Assembly (NCBI GenBank): GCA_039029395.1
Contig: JBCCGG010000042.1
Span: 1-53,233, forward strand
Direction of reading: 5' to 3'
Source: JBCCGG01 sp039029395
GTDB taxonomy: Bacteria > Pseudomonadota > Alphaproteobacteria > Kiloniellales > JAKSDN01
Length of the DNA: 53,233 bases
Shown here: positions 7,923 through 15,884 of the stretch, piece by piece
Numbering within the stretch: the first letter of the stretch is position 1
Layout of the letters: every line of letters begins with the position of its first letter
The notes under the pieces: generated by a model
What the model was told of the DNA's origin: nothing
Database searches by the model: none
What the model saw: the letters and a program-made list of their open reading frames with translations, nothing else
Position numbers and translations under genes: made by a program

Positions 7923-8217
7923 CGACTTTCTCCAATGCCGGAACTCGGCTGAGTGGGGACGGAGTCCCCACAACAATTCGCGTCGACGCTGGTACCGGTT
8001 TAAGTTTCCGGCAAATAAAAAGGTTGAGATCGAGAGTTAAAACTCTCTGTTTTCGGAGGTCTTACGCCAAAACCGTTTGTTTTTTCATGTCACGATTCCT
8101 TCATTATATAAAACTAGTATATTTCACATGTTTTTATTTGAGATGAGCTTGATGTGAAAGTAAATGGCCCACGCCCTGCATCAAAGTGCCACTTTGGAGG
8201 AAATCGAAGGGACCAGT
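7923..8217. other. AT-rich intergenic region with palindrome
   Basis: 295 bp between the small gene pair and the end of the MocR-type regulator, far richer in A+T than its surroundings from about 8005 to 8165. It contains a perfect 7-bp inverted repeat with a 2-nt spacer (GAGAGTT 8032–8038, AACTCTC 8041–8047) and, on the minus strand, an eight-codon frame (8088 to 8062) with a good ribosome binding site (GAAGGAA). It probably carries the promoter of the 7922 gene and the transcription end of the regulator. Confidence 0.5.
8103..8132 (-). promoter_or_regulatory. Candidate sigma-70 promoter for the small cysteine-protein genes
   Basis: On the minus strand a perfect TATAAT occupies 8108–8103 within an AT-rich stretch, but the -35 region about 17 nt upstream (near AACATG) is weak. 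It points towards the ATG at 7922, leaving a leader of about 175 nt. Confidence 0.3.
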
Positions 8218-9693
8218 TCACAGATTGAAAATGGCTGACGCCAAGGTCTTTGTCGCGGGATCGATCCGCTGGTCCGGGACGGCGGCGAAGCCCAGGAAGA
8301 GCGCGTTCGGTGCCGTTCCGGCGAGAGAGTAGATCCCAAGCGGCCGGGCATGAAGGCCATGGGCCGCCGCCGCCGCGCTGGCCGCCGCCTCCGGCACCTC
8401 ATCTGGAAGATTGAGCACCAATTGCATGCCACCCGGCGGACGCTCCACTGGGATCCGGTTTCCCACGTGCCGTTTGAGTGAGTCGACGAAACTGGCCTGC
8501 CGGCGCTTATAGACCTGCCGCATGCGCCGGATATGGGTAAAGAAATGGCCGTCATTGATGAATTCGGCGAGCGCCGCCTGGATATGGAGGGGCGGCTCCT
8601 GGCCGCCGTTGTAAACTGCTTCACCAAACACCGGGATGAGAGGTCTTGGCACCACGACGTAGGCCGTGCGTAGGGTCGGGAACAGGACCTTTGCGAAGGT
8701 ACCGATATAGATAACGCGGTGGCCTCCATCCAAGCCTTGCAAGGTGGCAAGTGGCCGACTGTCGAAGCGAAACTCGCTATCGTAATCGTCCTCGACGATC
8801 CAAGCGTTCCGCCGATCGGCCCACTCTATGAGTTGCTGGCGGCGAGGCGCCGAAAGACTGACCCCCATGGGGTACTGGTGAGAAGGGGTCACGAAAGCCA
8901 TCCGCGCCGCCGGATCGATTTCTTCTGCTTGCTGAATGCATAGACCGTCTTTATCGACAGGCACGGGGGATATGCGCAAGTCCGCGGCCCGAAACACGTC
9001 CTTTGCGGAGACGTAGCCCGGGTCCTCCATGAGGCACGATGTACCGGGGTCAAGGAGCAAGCGGCACACAAGATCGAGCCCCGCCCGCGCCGAGCTGACC
9101 ACGAAGACCTGATCCGCTTCGCAGGTCACCATGCGCGACGTGCGCAAATAGGAGGCCAAGGCTTCGCGCAAGGGGCCATAGCCGCCCACATGGGCATGGC
9201 TGCTGGCCATCTCGGACCGGACCCGTTGAGCTTGCAAGGTCAGCAGCCGAACCCACTTCTTGACTGGAAACTGGTCGAAGGCAGGCACGCCGGGGGTGAA
9301 GGCCACCGCCTCTGGAAAATGGGGCCACTCTTCGAGTGCGCGCTGAATCTCGATGCCACGCTTGGAAAGCGAAGGCGTTGCATTGACATCGATCTGCCTC
9401 GATTGCCTCGAGTCGCCATCGCTGGTCGGAGACAGATCGGCGACCGAGGTCGCAGAGCCTTCCGCTGTCTCAAGGTAGCCCTCGGCGATCAGCTGATCGT
9501 AAGCGTTGACGATTGTATTCCGAGAAACCTTGAGCTCTCGCGCGAGCATACGGGACGATGGCAGGAGACTCCCGGTTGGCAAGCGGCCGTTCAACATCGC
9601 CGCGCGAAGCTGATCATAGAGCTGCCGATAAAGCGGCAGGGCAGCGGCTTCGTCGAGCGTCAGCCAGTCGAGCAGGAGGCGGGCTTTGGGCAT
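8218..9693 (-). CDS. MocR/PdxR-type transcriptional regulator (GntR HTH plus aminotransferase-like domain)
   Basis: A 491-residue regulator. The N-terminal winged helix is seen around residues 15–85 (LPLYRQLYDQLRAAMLNGRL, PSSRMLARELKVSRNTIVNAYD). It is followed by a fold-type I aminotransferase-like domain with the PLP-lysine motif GTFAKVLFPTLR. MocR proteins bind PLP or PLP–amino-acid adducts and usually control a neighbouring divergent gene, here the transporter at 9951. I chose ATG 9693 over the open frame to 9729 because GGGAG (9705–9701) precedes it at proper spacing. Autoregulation is typical of the family. Confidence 0.9.
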   Translation of the reverse strand: MPKARLLLDWLTLDEAAALPLYRQLYDQLRAAMLNGRLPTGSLLPSSRMLARELKVSRNTIVNAYDQLIAEGYLETAEGSATSVADLSPTSDGDSRQSRQIDVNATPSLSKRGIEIQRALEEWPHFPEAVAFTPGVPAFDQFPVKKWVRLLTLQAQRVRSEMASSHAHVGGYGPLREALASYLRTSRMVTCEADQVFVVSSARAGLDLVCRLLLDPGTSCLMEDPGYVSAKDVFRAADLRISPVPVDKDGLCIQQAEEIDPAARMAFVTPSHQYPMGVSLSAPRRQQLIEWADRRNAWIVEDDYDSEFRFDSRPLATLQGLDGGHRVIYIGTFAKVLFPTLRTAYVVVPRPLIPVFGEAVYNGGQEPPLHIQAALAEFINDGHFFTHIRRMRQVYKRRQASFVDSLKRHVGNRIPVERPPGGMQLVLNLPDEVPEAAASAAAAAHGLHARPLGIYSLAGTAPNALFLGFAAVPDQRIDPATKTLASAIFNL

Positions 9694-9756
9694 GATCAAG
9701 CTCCCGAGAAACCAGGTGCTAGTCCTCACAATTAAGAACTAATTCCGCCAACAAGG

Positions 9757-9927
9757 CCACAGCTTTGTGGTGACACCCTCCGGGCAGGGGGTTGCCCGTC
9801 TGGATCTCGCGCCCCGCCACAGCTAGTCTCTCGATCGGAGGACGAAAGCCTGCCGCGGATGAAGCCGACCATTGATCCCCGGCGAGCGTTGACCAATCGG
9901 CGCGCTTGCGCGCCGTTTCTTTTTTTT
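9757..9927 (+). promoter_or_regulatory. Structured 5' leader ending in an intrinsic terminator (candidate attenuator)
   Basis: Three hairpins lie in a row before the transporter start: CCACA/TGTGG (9757–9770), CGGGCA/TGCCCG (9781–9798), and a terminator with an 8-bp stem CGGCGCGC/GCGCGCCG (9898–9915) followed by TTTCTTTTTTTT (9916–9927). The terminator sits 23 nt before the ATG at 9951 in a divergent intergenic region, so it would stop the transporter's own transcript. GCGAGCG at 9882–9888 can pair with 9903–9909 (one G·U) and disrupt it, a plausible antiterminator. It resembles no riboswitch class that I can recall. Confidence 0.6.
9898..9927 (+). terminator. Rho-independent terminator in the leader of the MHS transporter gene
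   Basis: A perfect 8-bp GC stem (9898–9905 with 9908–9915) with a TT apex, followed directly by a T-rich tract interrupted once by C. There is no T-run in the other orientation, so it acts on rightward transcription, towards the downstream gene, rather than on the divergent regulator. Confidence 0.8.
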
Positions 9928-9950
9928 GCGCCAGGTAACGAAGGCATCCC

Positions 9951-11216
9951 ATGGCAAACGCCGCGCCTGATCTTCGACACACCATGATCGGCGGGTCCGT
10001 CGGCAATGTGCTGGAGTGGTACGACTTCGCCGTTTACGCCTACATGGCGCCGGTGATGGCGAAGCTGTTCTTCCCGAGCGACGACGCCTTCGCCTCCCTG
10101 ATCGCGACTTTCGGCGCCTTCGCGGCCGGATATGTCTTCCGGCCGATCGGCGGGATCCTGTTCGGCCACGTGGGCGACAAGATCGGGCGCCGGCGCATGC
10201 TGGTGCTCTCCGTGCTCATGATGGGCCTGGCGACGACCGCCATCGGCCTGCTGCCGACCGACGCCCAATTGGGCTGGGGCGCGGCCGCCTTGCTGGTGAC
10301 CTTTAGGATCGTTCAAGGCCTGTCCGTCGGCGGCGAGTACGGCGGCGCGCTCACCTTCATGGCCGAACATGCGCCGCCCGATCGCCGCGGCGTCTACACC
10401 AGCGTCCTGATCGCCGGCACCAGCGTGGGGTTTCTCTTCGGCGCGGGCGCGGCGGCGTTCATCTCGCAGCTGTTCGATCAGGCGGCACTTCAGGCCTGGG
10501 CCTGGCGCGTGCCGTTTCTGTTTGGCGGCGTCTTGGCTCTGGTCGCCCTGCTGTCCCGCCGGGGCCTGCACGAGCCGCCCATACCGGAGGGCACCGCGCC
10601 GCTTAAGGGCGTCCCGATCGTCGTCACCCTGCGCGACCATTGGCGCGAGGTGCTCAAGGTCGGCGGCCTCTATTTAGCACCCAACGCCGGATGTTACCTG
10701 GTGGTGGTCTATGTGGTGTCTTATCTGACGGACATCGTCCATATGCCGCTCGCCGAGGCGATGGACATCAACATCGCCGCCATTTTCGTCATGGCGACCA
10801 CGCCGGTCGCCTTCGCGTTTCTGGGCGAGCGCATCGGCCGCAAGCCTATGGCGATTATTGGCATACTGGGGATCATCGTCTGCACCTATCCGCTTTTCCT
10901 GTTGCTCGATCACAACGCCTTCTGGCCGGTGTTCCTGGCGCAAGTGGGGTTCGCGCTGATCTTCAGCTGGATCTTCGGCGTGAACCCAGCGCTCCAGGCC
11001 GAGTCGGCGCCACGCCACGTGCGCGCCACGGTCCTGACCCTAGGGATCAACAGCTCGATGGCGATCTTCGGCGGCACAATGCCCATGGCCGCGGCCTACC
11101 TGGTGCACCGCACCCACGACCACAACGCCCCGGCCTACTATCTGATCGCGCTTGCGGGCCTCACGCTGATCGCCGCATTGACCACCAAGGACATGACCGG
11201 CAAGCCGTTGCCCTAG
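9951..11216 (+). CDS. MFS transporter, metabolite:H+ symporter (MHS) family
   Basis: A 421-residue inner-membrane protein with 12 predicted helices. MHS hallmarks are GNVLEWYDFAVYAYMAP at the N-terminus, RPIGGILFGHVGDKIGRRRML after helix 2 and RIVQGLSVGGEYGG. This branch (ProP, KgtP, ShiA types) imports zwitterions and organic acids with protons. It diverges from a MocR-type regulator and has an attenuator-like leader. The next gene is a GcvT/DmdA-like enzyme, which suggests a methylated zwitterion such as a betaine; that is inference. Confidence 0.9.
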   Translation: MANAAPDLRHTMIGGSVGNVLEWYDFAVYAYMAPVMAKLFFPSDDAFASLIATFGAFAAGYVFRPIGGILFGHVGDKIGRRRMLVLSVLMMGLATTAIGLLPTDAQLGWGAAALLVTFRIVQGLSVGGEYGGALTFMAEHAPPDRRGVYTSVLIAGTSVGFLFGAGAAAFISQLFDQAALQAWAWRVPFLFGGVLALVALLSRRGLHEPPIPEGTAPLKGVPIVVTLRDHWREVLKVGGLYLAPNAGCYLVVVYVVSYLTDIVHMPLAEAMDINIAAIFVMATTPVAFAFLGERIGRKPMAIIGILGIIVCTYPLFLLLDHNAFWPVFLAQVGFALIFSWIFGVNPALQAESAPRHVRATVLTLGINSSMAIFGGTMPMAAAYLVHRTHDHNAPAYYLIALAGLTLIAALTTKDMTGKPLP

Positions 11217-11456
11217 CGCAAGATCGGATCAACCGCGAGTTTCCCGATTTCATGATGGCCTGGTTCGAACCTGCCATAGAGATGGGAGGTGGCGACCTCG
11301 ACACCGCGGCAACGATCAAAGCGCTTCCTGGCGGTGGGCCAAAGAAAAGTACCACAGACAGCTGATGATACAGCGAAGGCATCGGATTGCGGCGAATGCC
11401 GAAGCTCCACTTCCGGGCTGGCCGCACCGAGGTGAGCCAATTAAGCTCGGGATGCC
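11217..11456. other. Intergenic region with palindrome upstream of the GcvT-like gene
   Basis: 240 bp without a convincing gene. It contains a 10-bp palindrome GGTTCGAACC (11262–11271) nested between ATGGC (11255–11259) and GCCAT (11273–11277), a possible operator or RNA hairpin about 180 nt upstream of the next start. A frame running out of the transporter gene ends at 11365 and looks non-coding. No terminator was seen. Confidence 0.3.
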
Positions 11457-12614
11457 ATGACGGACCTCGACCAAACCCAGCGCATCAGCGGCAAGCGCTT
11501 CGAGCAATCGCCTTACTTCGACTGCTACGCCACGCCGGACATGGTGCTGGGCGTTTACGCGGGGCGCTTTTATGCCAAGTCCCTGGGCGACGATCCGGCC
11601 GAGATGTACTGGGCCTTGCGGCGCCAGGCGGCGATGTACGACGTGCCAGAAAAGCCGATTGAGATCGCGGGTCCCGATGCCGTCCCCTTCCTAGAGCGAA
11701 TCTTCGCCCGTGATGTCGCCTCTCTGAAGCAGGGGCGCGGGCGCTATGCGATTGCCTGCACGCCGGCCGGCGGCGTCTTCATGGACGGCCTTCTGTTCAA
11801 GCTATCGGAAGACACCTTTTGGTATGTACAGCCAGACGGGGCGCTGGAGACCTGGCTGATCGCCCATAGCGCGGGCTTCGAGATCACGATCTCGGACCCG
11901 CACTCCCGCGTGCTTCAGATTCAGGGTCCGAGGGCTCTGGACATCATGGGCGCGGCGTCCAATGGCGCGATCGACGGGCGGATGGGTTACTTTCACGCCG
12001 GCTTCTTCGATCTGGGCGGCCAGCAGCTCTATGTGTCGCGCACCGGCTGGACCGGCGAGTTGGGCTTCGAGATCTACAGCCAGGGCGGCCAGACCGATCA
12101 CCGGCGCTTGTGGGACCACCTGACCGCGGCCGGCCAACCCTACGGCATGGTTTTCAGCAGCATGGGCTCAATGGAGACCCGGCGCATCGAAGCCGGGATC
12201 CTGGACAATGGCAGCGACATGGACATGTCCGTCACGCCCTATCAAGTCGGGCTCGGCGCCTTCATCGACCTGGACAAGCCGGACTTCATCGGACGCGCGG
12301 CGCTGCTCGAGGCCGACCGGCGGTCTCTGCTCTACGGACTGAAGTGCCCCGAGGAGAAGCCGGTCATGAACTTCCAGGTGCTGGATGGGGCGCGGCCGGT
12401 GGGACGGGTCACGGCGGGCGCCTGGTCGCCCTTCCTCGCCTGCGGGGTCGGCTACGTCAGATTTGACGAACCCGGGCCATGGGTCGGGCGCTCCCTGTCG
12501 ATGAGGGCGCCGCAAGGCGACGCCATGGCTTGCGAGATCGTCGAGCTGCCCTTCTACGACAAGGAAAAGCGCATCGCCAGAGGCCTCGACAAAGCGATCC
12601 CCGAGCGCCCCTGA
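11457..12614 (+). CDS. Aminomethyltransferase family protein (GcvT/DmdA-like)
   Basis: A 385-residue protein of the folate-binding GcvT fold. Recognisable segments are an N-terminal barrel (IEIAGPDAVPFLERIFARDV), VLQIQGPRALDIM, VSRTGWTGELGFEIY, the MGSMETRRIEAGILDNGSDMD segment and the C-terminal beta-barrel. Family members move a one-carbon unit from an N- or S-methyl substrate to tetrahydrofolate: GcvT from glycine, DmdA from DMSP, others from sarcosine or betaine derivatives. No other glycine-cleavage gene (P, H, L) is adjacent, so a stand-alone demethylase is more likely than GcvT proper. GGGA precedes the ATG. Confidence 0.85.
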   Translation: MTDLDQTQRISGKRFEQSPYFDCYATPDMVLGVYAGRFYAKSLGDDPAEMYWALRRQAAMYDVPEKPIEIAGPDAVPFLERIFARDVASLKQGRGRYAIACTPAGGVFMDGLLFKLSEDTFWYVQPDGALETWLIAHSAGFEITISDPHSRVLQIQGPRALDIMGAASNGAIDGRMGYFHAGFFDLGGQQLYVSRTGWTGELGFEIYSQGGQTDHRRLWDHLTAAGQPYGMVFSSMGSMETRRIEAGILDNGSDMDMSVTPYQVGLGAFIDLDKPDFIGRAALLEADRRSLLYGLKCPEEKPVMNFQVLDGARPVGRVTAGAWSPFLACGVGYVRFDEPGPWVGRSLSMRAPQGDAMACEIVELPFYDKEKRIARGLDKAIPERP

Positions 12615-12623
12615 GCGCAACTT

Positions 12624-12637
12624 CCGGCGCGCGCCGG
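12624..12637. other. Perfect 14-bp GC palindrome after the GcvT-like gene
   Basis: CCGGCGCGCGCCGG lies 9 nt after the stop of the GcvT-like gene. No T-run follows, so it could be a 3' mRNA-stabilising hairpin rather than a terminator. Confidence 0.35.
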
Positions 12638-12703
12638 TGGCCAATCCAACCGTGAGTCCCAAGCCCCACCGACCTGAAATCCCATAGTGGCATCGGCAAA
12701 ATT

Positions 12704-12731
12704 CCTGCCATAAGATTGCAGGCCTAGGGGG
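12704..12731 (+). promoter_or_regulatory. Hairpin next to the ribosome binding site of the NCS2 permease gene
   Basis: CCTGC (12704–12708) and GCAGG (12718–12722) form a short stem with a 9-nt A/T-rich loop. The purine-rich ribosome binding site AGGGGG (12726–12731) follows immediately, 7 nt before the ATG. It might modulate translation; the evidence is only positional. Confidence 0.25.
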
Positions 12732-12738
12732 CGTCTCT

Positions 12739-14448
12739 ATGGCGAAACGGCCGAAGGACTTGATCTACGCGGTGGACGAGCGGCCGCCGCTGGTCCCCTT
12801 GCTGTTGCTCGGCCTGCAGTATGCCGGGCTCATGGCGGTCTACCTGGTCATGATCGTCATCATCTTCAAAGCCTCAGGCGCCTCCCATCCGGAGATCTTG
12901 AGCGCCGTCTCTCTTGGCATGATCGCCTTGGCGATCTCGACCATGCTTCAGGCGCTGCGCGGGGGGCCCATCGGATCCGGCTTTCTGGCCGCGCCGGTCT
13001 TTTCCGCGATCTATCTGGGACCCTCGGTCTTGGCCGCCAAGTCGGCCGGCCTGCCCGCCGTCTTCGGCATGACGATCATCGCCGGCCTGGTGGAAATAAT
13101 CATGGCCAGCCAGTTGAGCCGCCTGCGCAGGTTCTTTCCGCCCGCGATCAGCGGCTTCATCATCGCGATCGTCGGCATCGAGCTCGGCCTGGTGGCGGTC
13201 GAGCATGTGCTGGACGTGGAGAACTTCCAGAAGCCCGATTACAACCGCCATGTCATCGTTTCGAGTTTGACCATAACCGTGATGATCGGCCTCAGCGTCT
13301 GGGCCTCCGGCGGCGCACGGCTCATGTGCACGGCGATCGGCATAGGGGTCGGGGTCGTCGCGGCGGCGCTGCTCGGGATCATTCCAGAGGCCCATTGGAA
13401 GCTGCTGCTGGAAGTGCCCTACGTGGCGCTGCCGGATCCGAGCTTCATCTCCTACGATTTCGAGCCATCCCTATTGCCGGCCTTCCTGGTTGCCGGTGTC
13501 GCCGCCGCCCTGCGCACCGTGGGCGTGATCACGGCCTGCCAGAAAATCAACGACGATGAGCTGAGACGCCCCGACTATGGCAAGATCAAGGGCGGCATGG
13601 TCGCCGACGGCATCGGCTGCATGGTCGCCGGCCTGTTCGGCACCATGGGCATGAACGCGGGCCCGAGCCTGGTCGGCGTGACCAAGGCGACCGGGGCAAC
13701 CAGCCGCTACATCGCCTTTTCCACCGGCGCCTTTCTACTGTTGTTCTCGCTCAGCCCGAAGATCGCCTCGCTGCTGCTGCTTCTGCCCAATGCGGTGATC
13801 GGCGCTGCCTTGCTGTTCACGGCGTCCTTCATGATTGCCGGCGGCATTCAGATCATGGTCACGCGCAACATCGACGCCCGCATGACCTACGTCATCGGCA
13901 TCTCCATGCTGCTGGGCCTCAGCAAGCGGGTGTTTCACGACTTCTTTTCGGGCCTGCCGCAGATCCTCCAGCCGATCAGCAGCACCATGCTCTCCTTGGC
14001 GGTCGTCTCCGCGCTCACCCTGCACCTGATCTTCCGGCTCGGCAGCCGAAAGACCGCGACCATCGCCTTCGCCAAGCTCGAGCACTCGCCCCTCGAGCTG
14101 GCCGAGGCGATGGAACAGCAGGCGACCAGCTGGAGCGTCGATCGAGAGGTCATGGCCCGGGCGGTCTCCACCACACTGCAGGTGCTCGACCACATCGACC
14201 ACGCCCATCTGGTGCAGGGCAAGTTGGCCGTGGTCCTGAGCTACGACGACTACTCTTTCGTCGTCACCCTGCAGTACCGGGGCGTCCTGCTTTCCCTGCC
14301 CCATGTGGGCATTCGCAATTGGAACTTCCTGGAGGAGGAGTCCTTCTCCTACGGTCTGGCGGACTTCCTGACCGACGCCTATCCTGACCGCATGGAGTCC
14401 TCGGCCCGTGGCGAGGACATCAGCATCCGGCTGCATTTCAACGCGTGA
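12739..14448 (+). CDS. NCS2-family nucleobase permease with extra C-terminal domain
   Basis: A 569-residue protein. Residues ~20–435 are an NCS2 (xanthine/uracil permease, SLC23-like) transporter with many membrane helices, including LLLGLQYAGLMAVYLVM and a GTMGMNAGPSLVGVTKATGATSR-type loop. The usual family length is 420–480; the remaining ~130 residues are soluble. That tail (MEQQATSWSVDREVMARAV; a strand-rich middle; then GLADFLTDAYPD and ISIRLHF) is reminiscent of the HATPase/anti-sigma fold, but I see no clear N-box or glycine boxes. The substrate is probably a purine, pyrimidine or related heterocycle, which fits the nearby amidase and DUF1989 genes. Confidence 0.88.
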   Translation: MAKRPKDLIYAVDERPPLVPLLLLGLQYAGLMAVYLVMIVIIFKASGASHPEILSAVSLGMIALAISTMLQALRGGPIGSGFLAAPVFSAIYLGPSVLAAKSAGLPAVFGMTIIAGLVEIIMASQLSRLRRFFPPAISGFIIAIVGIELGLVAVEHVLDVENFQKPDYNRHVIVSSLTITVMIGLSVWASGGARLMCTAIGIGVGVVAAALLGIIPEAHWKLLLEVPYVALPDPSFISYDFEPSLLPAFLVAGVAAALRTVGVITACQKINDDELRRPDYGKIKGGMVADGIGCMVAGLFGTMGMNAGPSLVGVTKATGATSRYIAFSTGAFLLLFSLSPKIASLLLLLPNAVIGAALLFTASFMIAGGIQIMVTRNIDARMTYVIGISMLLGLSKRVFHDFFSGLPQILQPISSTMLSLAVVSALTLHLIFRLGSRKTATIAFAKLEHSPLELAEAMEQQATSWSVDREVMARAVSTTLQVLDHIDHAHLVQGKLAVVLSYDDYSFVVTLQYRGVLLSLPHVGIRNWNFLEEESFSYGLADFLTDAYPDRMESSARGEDISIRLHFNA

Positions 14449-14615
14449 CCTTCTAGCCGGGCACCGATGCGAAGAGCACGACCGAAATCGCGCATCTTCC
14501 CGCCTTATCAGATGAAAATCCTAACGCGAAGCGGGGCGGCTCGAAAACAGCTAGCCTGCGCTCTTCTGCTGGGCCATGCTATGAGGCCTCAACCTAATGT
14601 GGCGGACCCGAACCC

Positions 14616-15884
14616 ATGGCGAGCTTTCGGGACCTGATGCGGCAGAACCGCCGTTTGCTGACCGCCGGGATGGTGGGCAGCATCCTGGAATGGTACGACT
14701 TCGCGGTTTACGGCTACTTCGCCCTGACGCTCGGTAAGCTGTTCTTTCCCTCCGACGACCCGGCGACCTCGCTGATCGCCTCCTTCGGCGCCTTCGCGGC
14801 GGGCTATCTGATGCGGCCGGTCGGCGGCGCCCTCTTCGGCTACATCGGCGATCTGGTCTCGCGCAAGAAGGTCCTGATCATTTCGATCATGATGATGGCG
14901 GTGCCGACCTTTCTGGTCGGGACCCTGCCGACCCACGCCGACATCGGGCTGGCGGCGGCGGCGCTGCTGGTGCTCCTACGCATGGCCCAGGGGATCTCGG
15001 TCGGCGGCGAGGAGGTCGGCGCCTTCGTCTTTCTGGTCGAGCATGCGCCGCCCGAGCGGCGCGCCTTCTTCGGCTGCTGGACCTACATGGGCGCCTTCAT
15101 CGGCATCCTCCTGGGCTCCGCCGTCGGCGCCCTGATCACCGCCCTGCTGAGCGAACAACAGTTGAGCGACTGGGGCTGGCGCCTGCCGTTCCTCTCCGGC
15201 GTGGTCATCGCCTTCGTCGGCCTGGCGATCCGGCGCGGCATCGCCGAGCCCGCCCTGGCCGGCGAGCGCGCCGCCTCGCCGATGGTCGAGGCCGTGACCC
15301 GTTCCTGGCGAGTCATGCTCCAGGCCGCCACCCTCAACATGATGGGCGCGGTCGCGTTCTATGCGGTGTTTATCTACATAGTGAGCTGGCTAGTTTCCCA
15401 GGTCGGGCTGTCGCACGAGACGGCGCTCGACATCAACACCATCAGCATGGTGGTGATCGTGGTCGTTATGCTGGCCGCCGCCCTGCTGTCGGACAAGATC
15501 GGCCGCAAGCCCCTGCTGCTGTTCGGCTCGGGCGGCACCGCGCTGTTCGCCTATCCACTGGTCTGGCTGATGCACCACGACAGCTATGTACTGGTGCTGG
15601 CGGGGCAGTTCGGTTTCGCCGTGCTGATCGGCTCCTTCTTCGCGGTGATTCCCGCCACCATGGCCGAGCTCTTTCCATGGCGAGTCCGGGTGACCGGCGC
15701 GGCGGTCAGCTACAACTTGCCCATGGCGATCTTCGGCGGCACCGCGCCGATGGTCGGCGCCTGGCTGGTCCACGTGACGGACGACGCCATGTCGGTCGCC
15801 TGGTACGTGGCGGCGGTGGCCGCGATCTCGTTCGTCGTCGCCCTGACCATGCGCGAAACCCAGGAAACGCCCCTGGACCGCTAA
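14616..15884 (+). CDS. MFS transporter, MHS family
   Basis: A 422-residue paralogue of the transporter at 9951, with the same signature segments: GSILEWYDFAVYGYFAL, RPVGGALFGYIGDLVSRKKVL and RMAQGISVGGEEVG. It is a proton-coupled importer of small organic acids or zwitterions with 12 helices. Its TAA stop overlaps the TAG stop of the convergent DUF1989 gene (CTAA at 15881–15884). It probably feeds the catabolic operon on the opposite strand; the substrate is unknown. Confidence 0.9.
   Translation: MASFRDLMRQNRRLLTAGMVGSILEWYDFAVYGYFALTLGKLFFPSDDPATSLIASFGAFAAGYLMRPVGGALFGYIGDLVSRKKVLIISIMMMAVPTFLVGTLPTHADIGLAAAALLVLLRMAQGISVGGEEVGAFVFLVEHAPPERRAFFGCWTYMGAFIGILLGSAVGALITALLSEQQLSDWGWRLPFLSGVVIAFVGLAIRRGIAEPALAGERAASPMVEAVTRSWRVMLQAATLNMMGAVAFYAVFIYIVSWLVSQVGLSHETALDINTISMVVIVVVMLAAALLSDKIGRKPLLLFGSGGTALFAYPLVWLMHHDSYVLVLAGQFGFAVLIGSFFAVIPATMAELFPWRVRVTGAAVSYNLPMAIFGGTAPMVGAWLVHVTDDAMSVAWYVAAVAAISFVVALTMRETQETPLDR

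Noticed and set aside
7826..8146. 106-codon plus-strand frame through the AT-rich island
   Set aside because: No ribosome binding site, crosses the palindrome and candidate promoter, and lies opposite the better-supported 94-residue gene.
9840..9845. GGACGA motif in the transporter leader as part of a guanidine riboswitch
   Set aside because: Guanidine-II needs two hairpins with ACGR tetraloops. Only one such motif exists and it is not in a proper tetraloop, and the class III core is absent.
11262..11271. GGTTCGAACC as the T-arm of a tRNA gene
   Set aside because: No acceptor, D- or anticodon stem and no CCA-proximal pairing can be drawn around it.
11219..11365. Coding remnant after the MHS transporter gene
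   Set aside because: The frame is a run-on from a shadow of the transporter gene; the translated tail matches no family I recognise and has no start.
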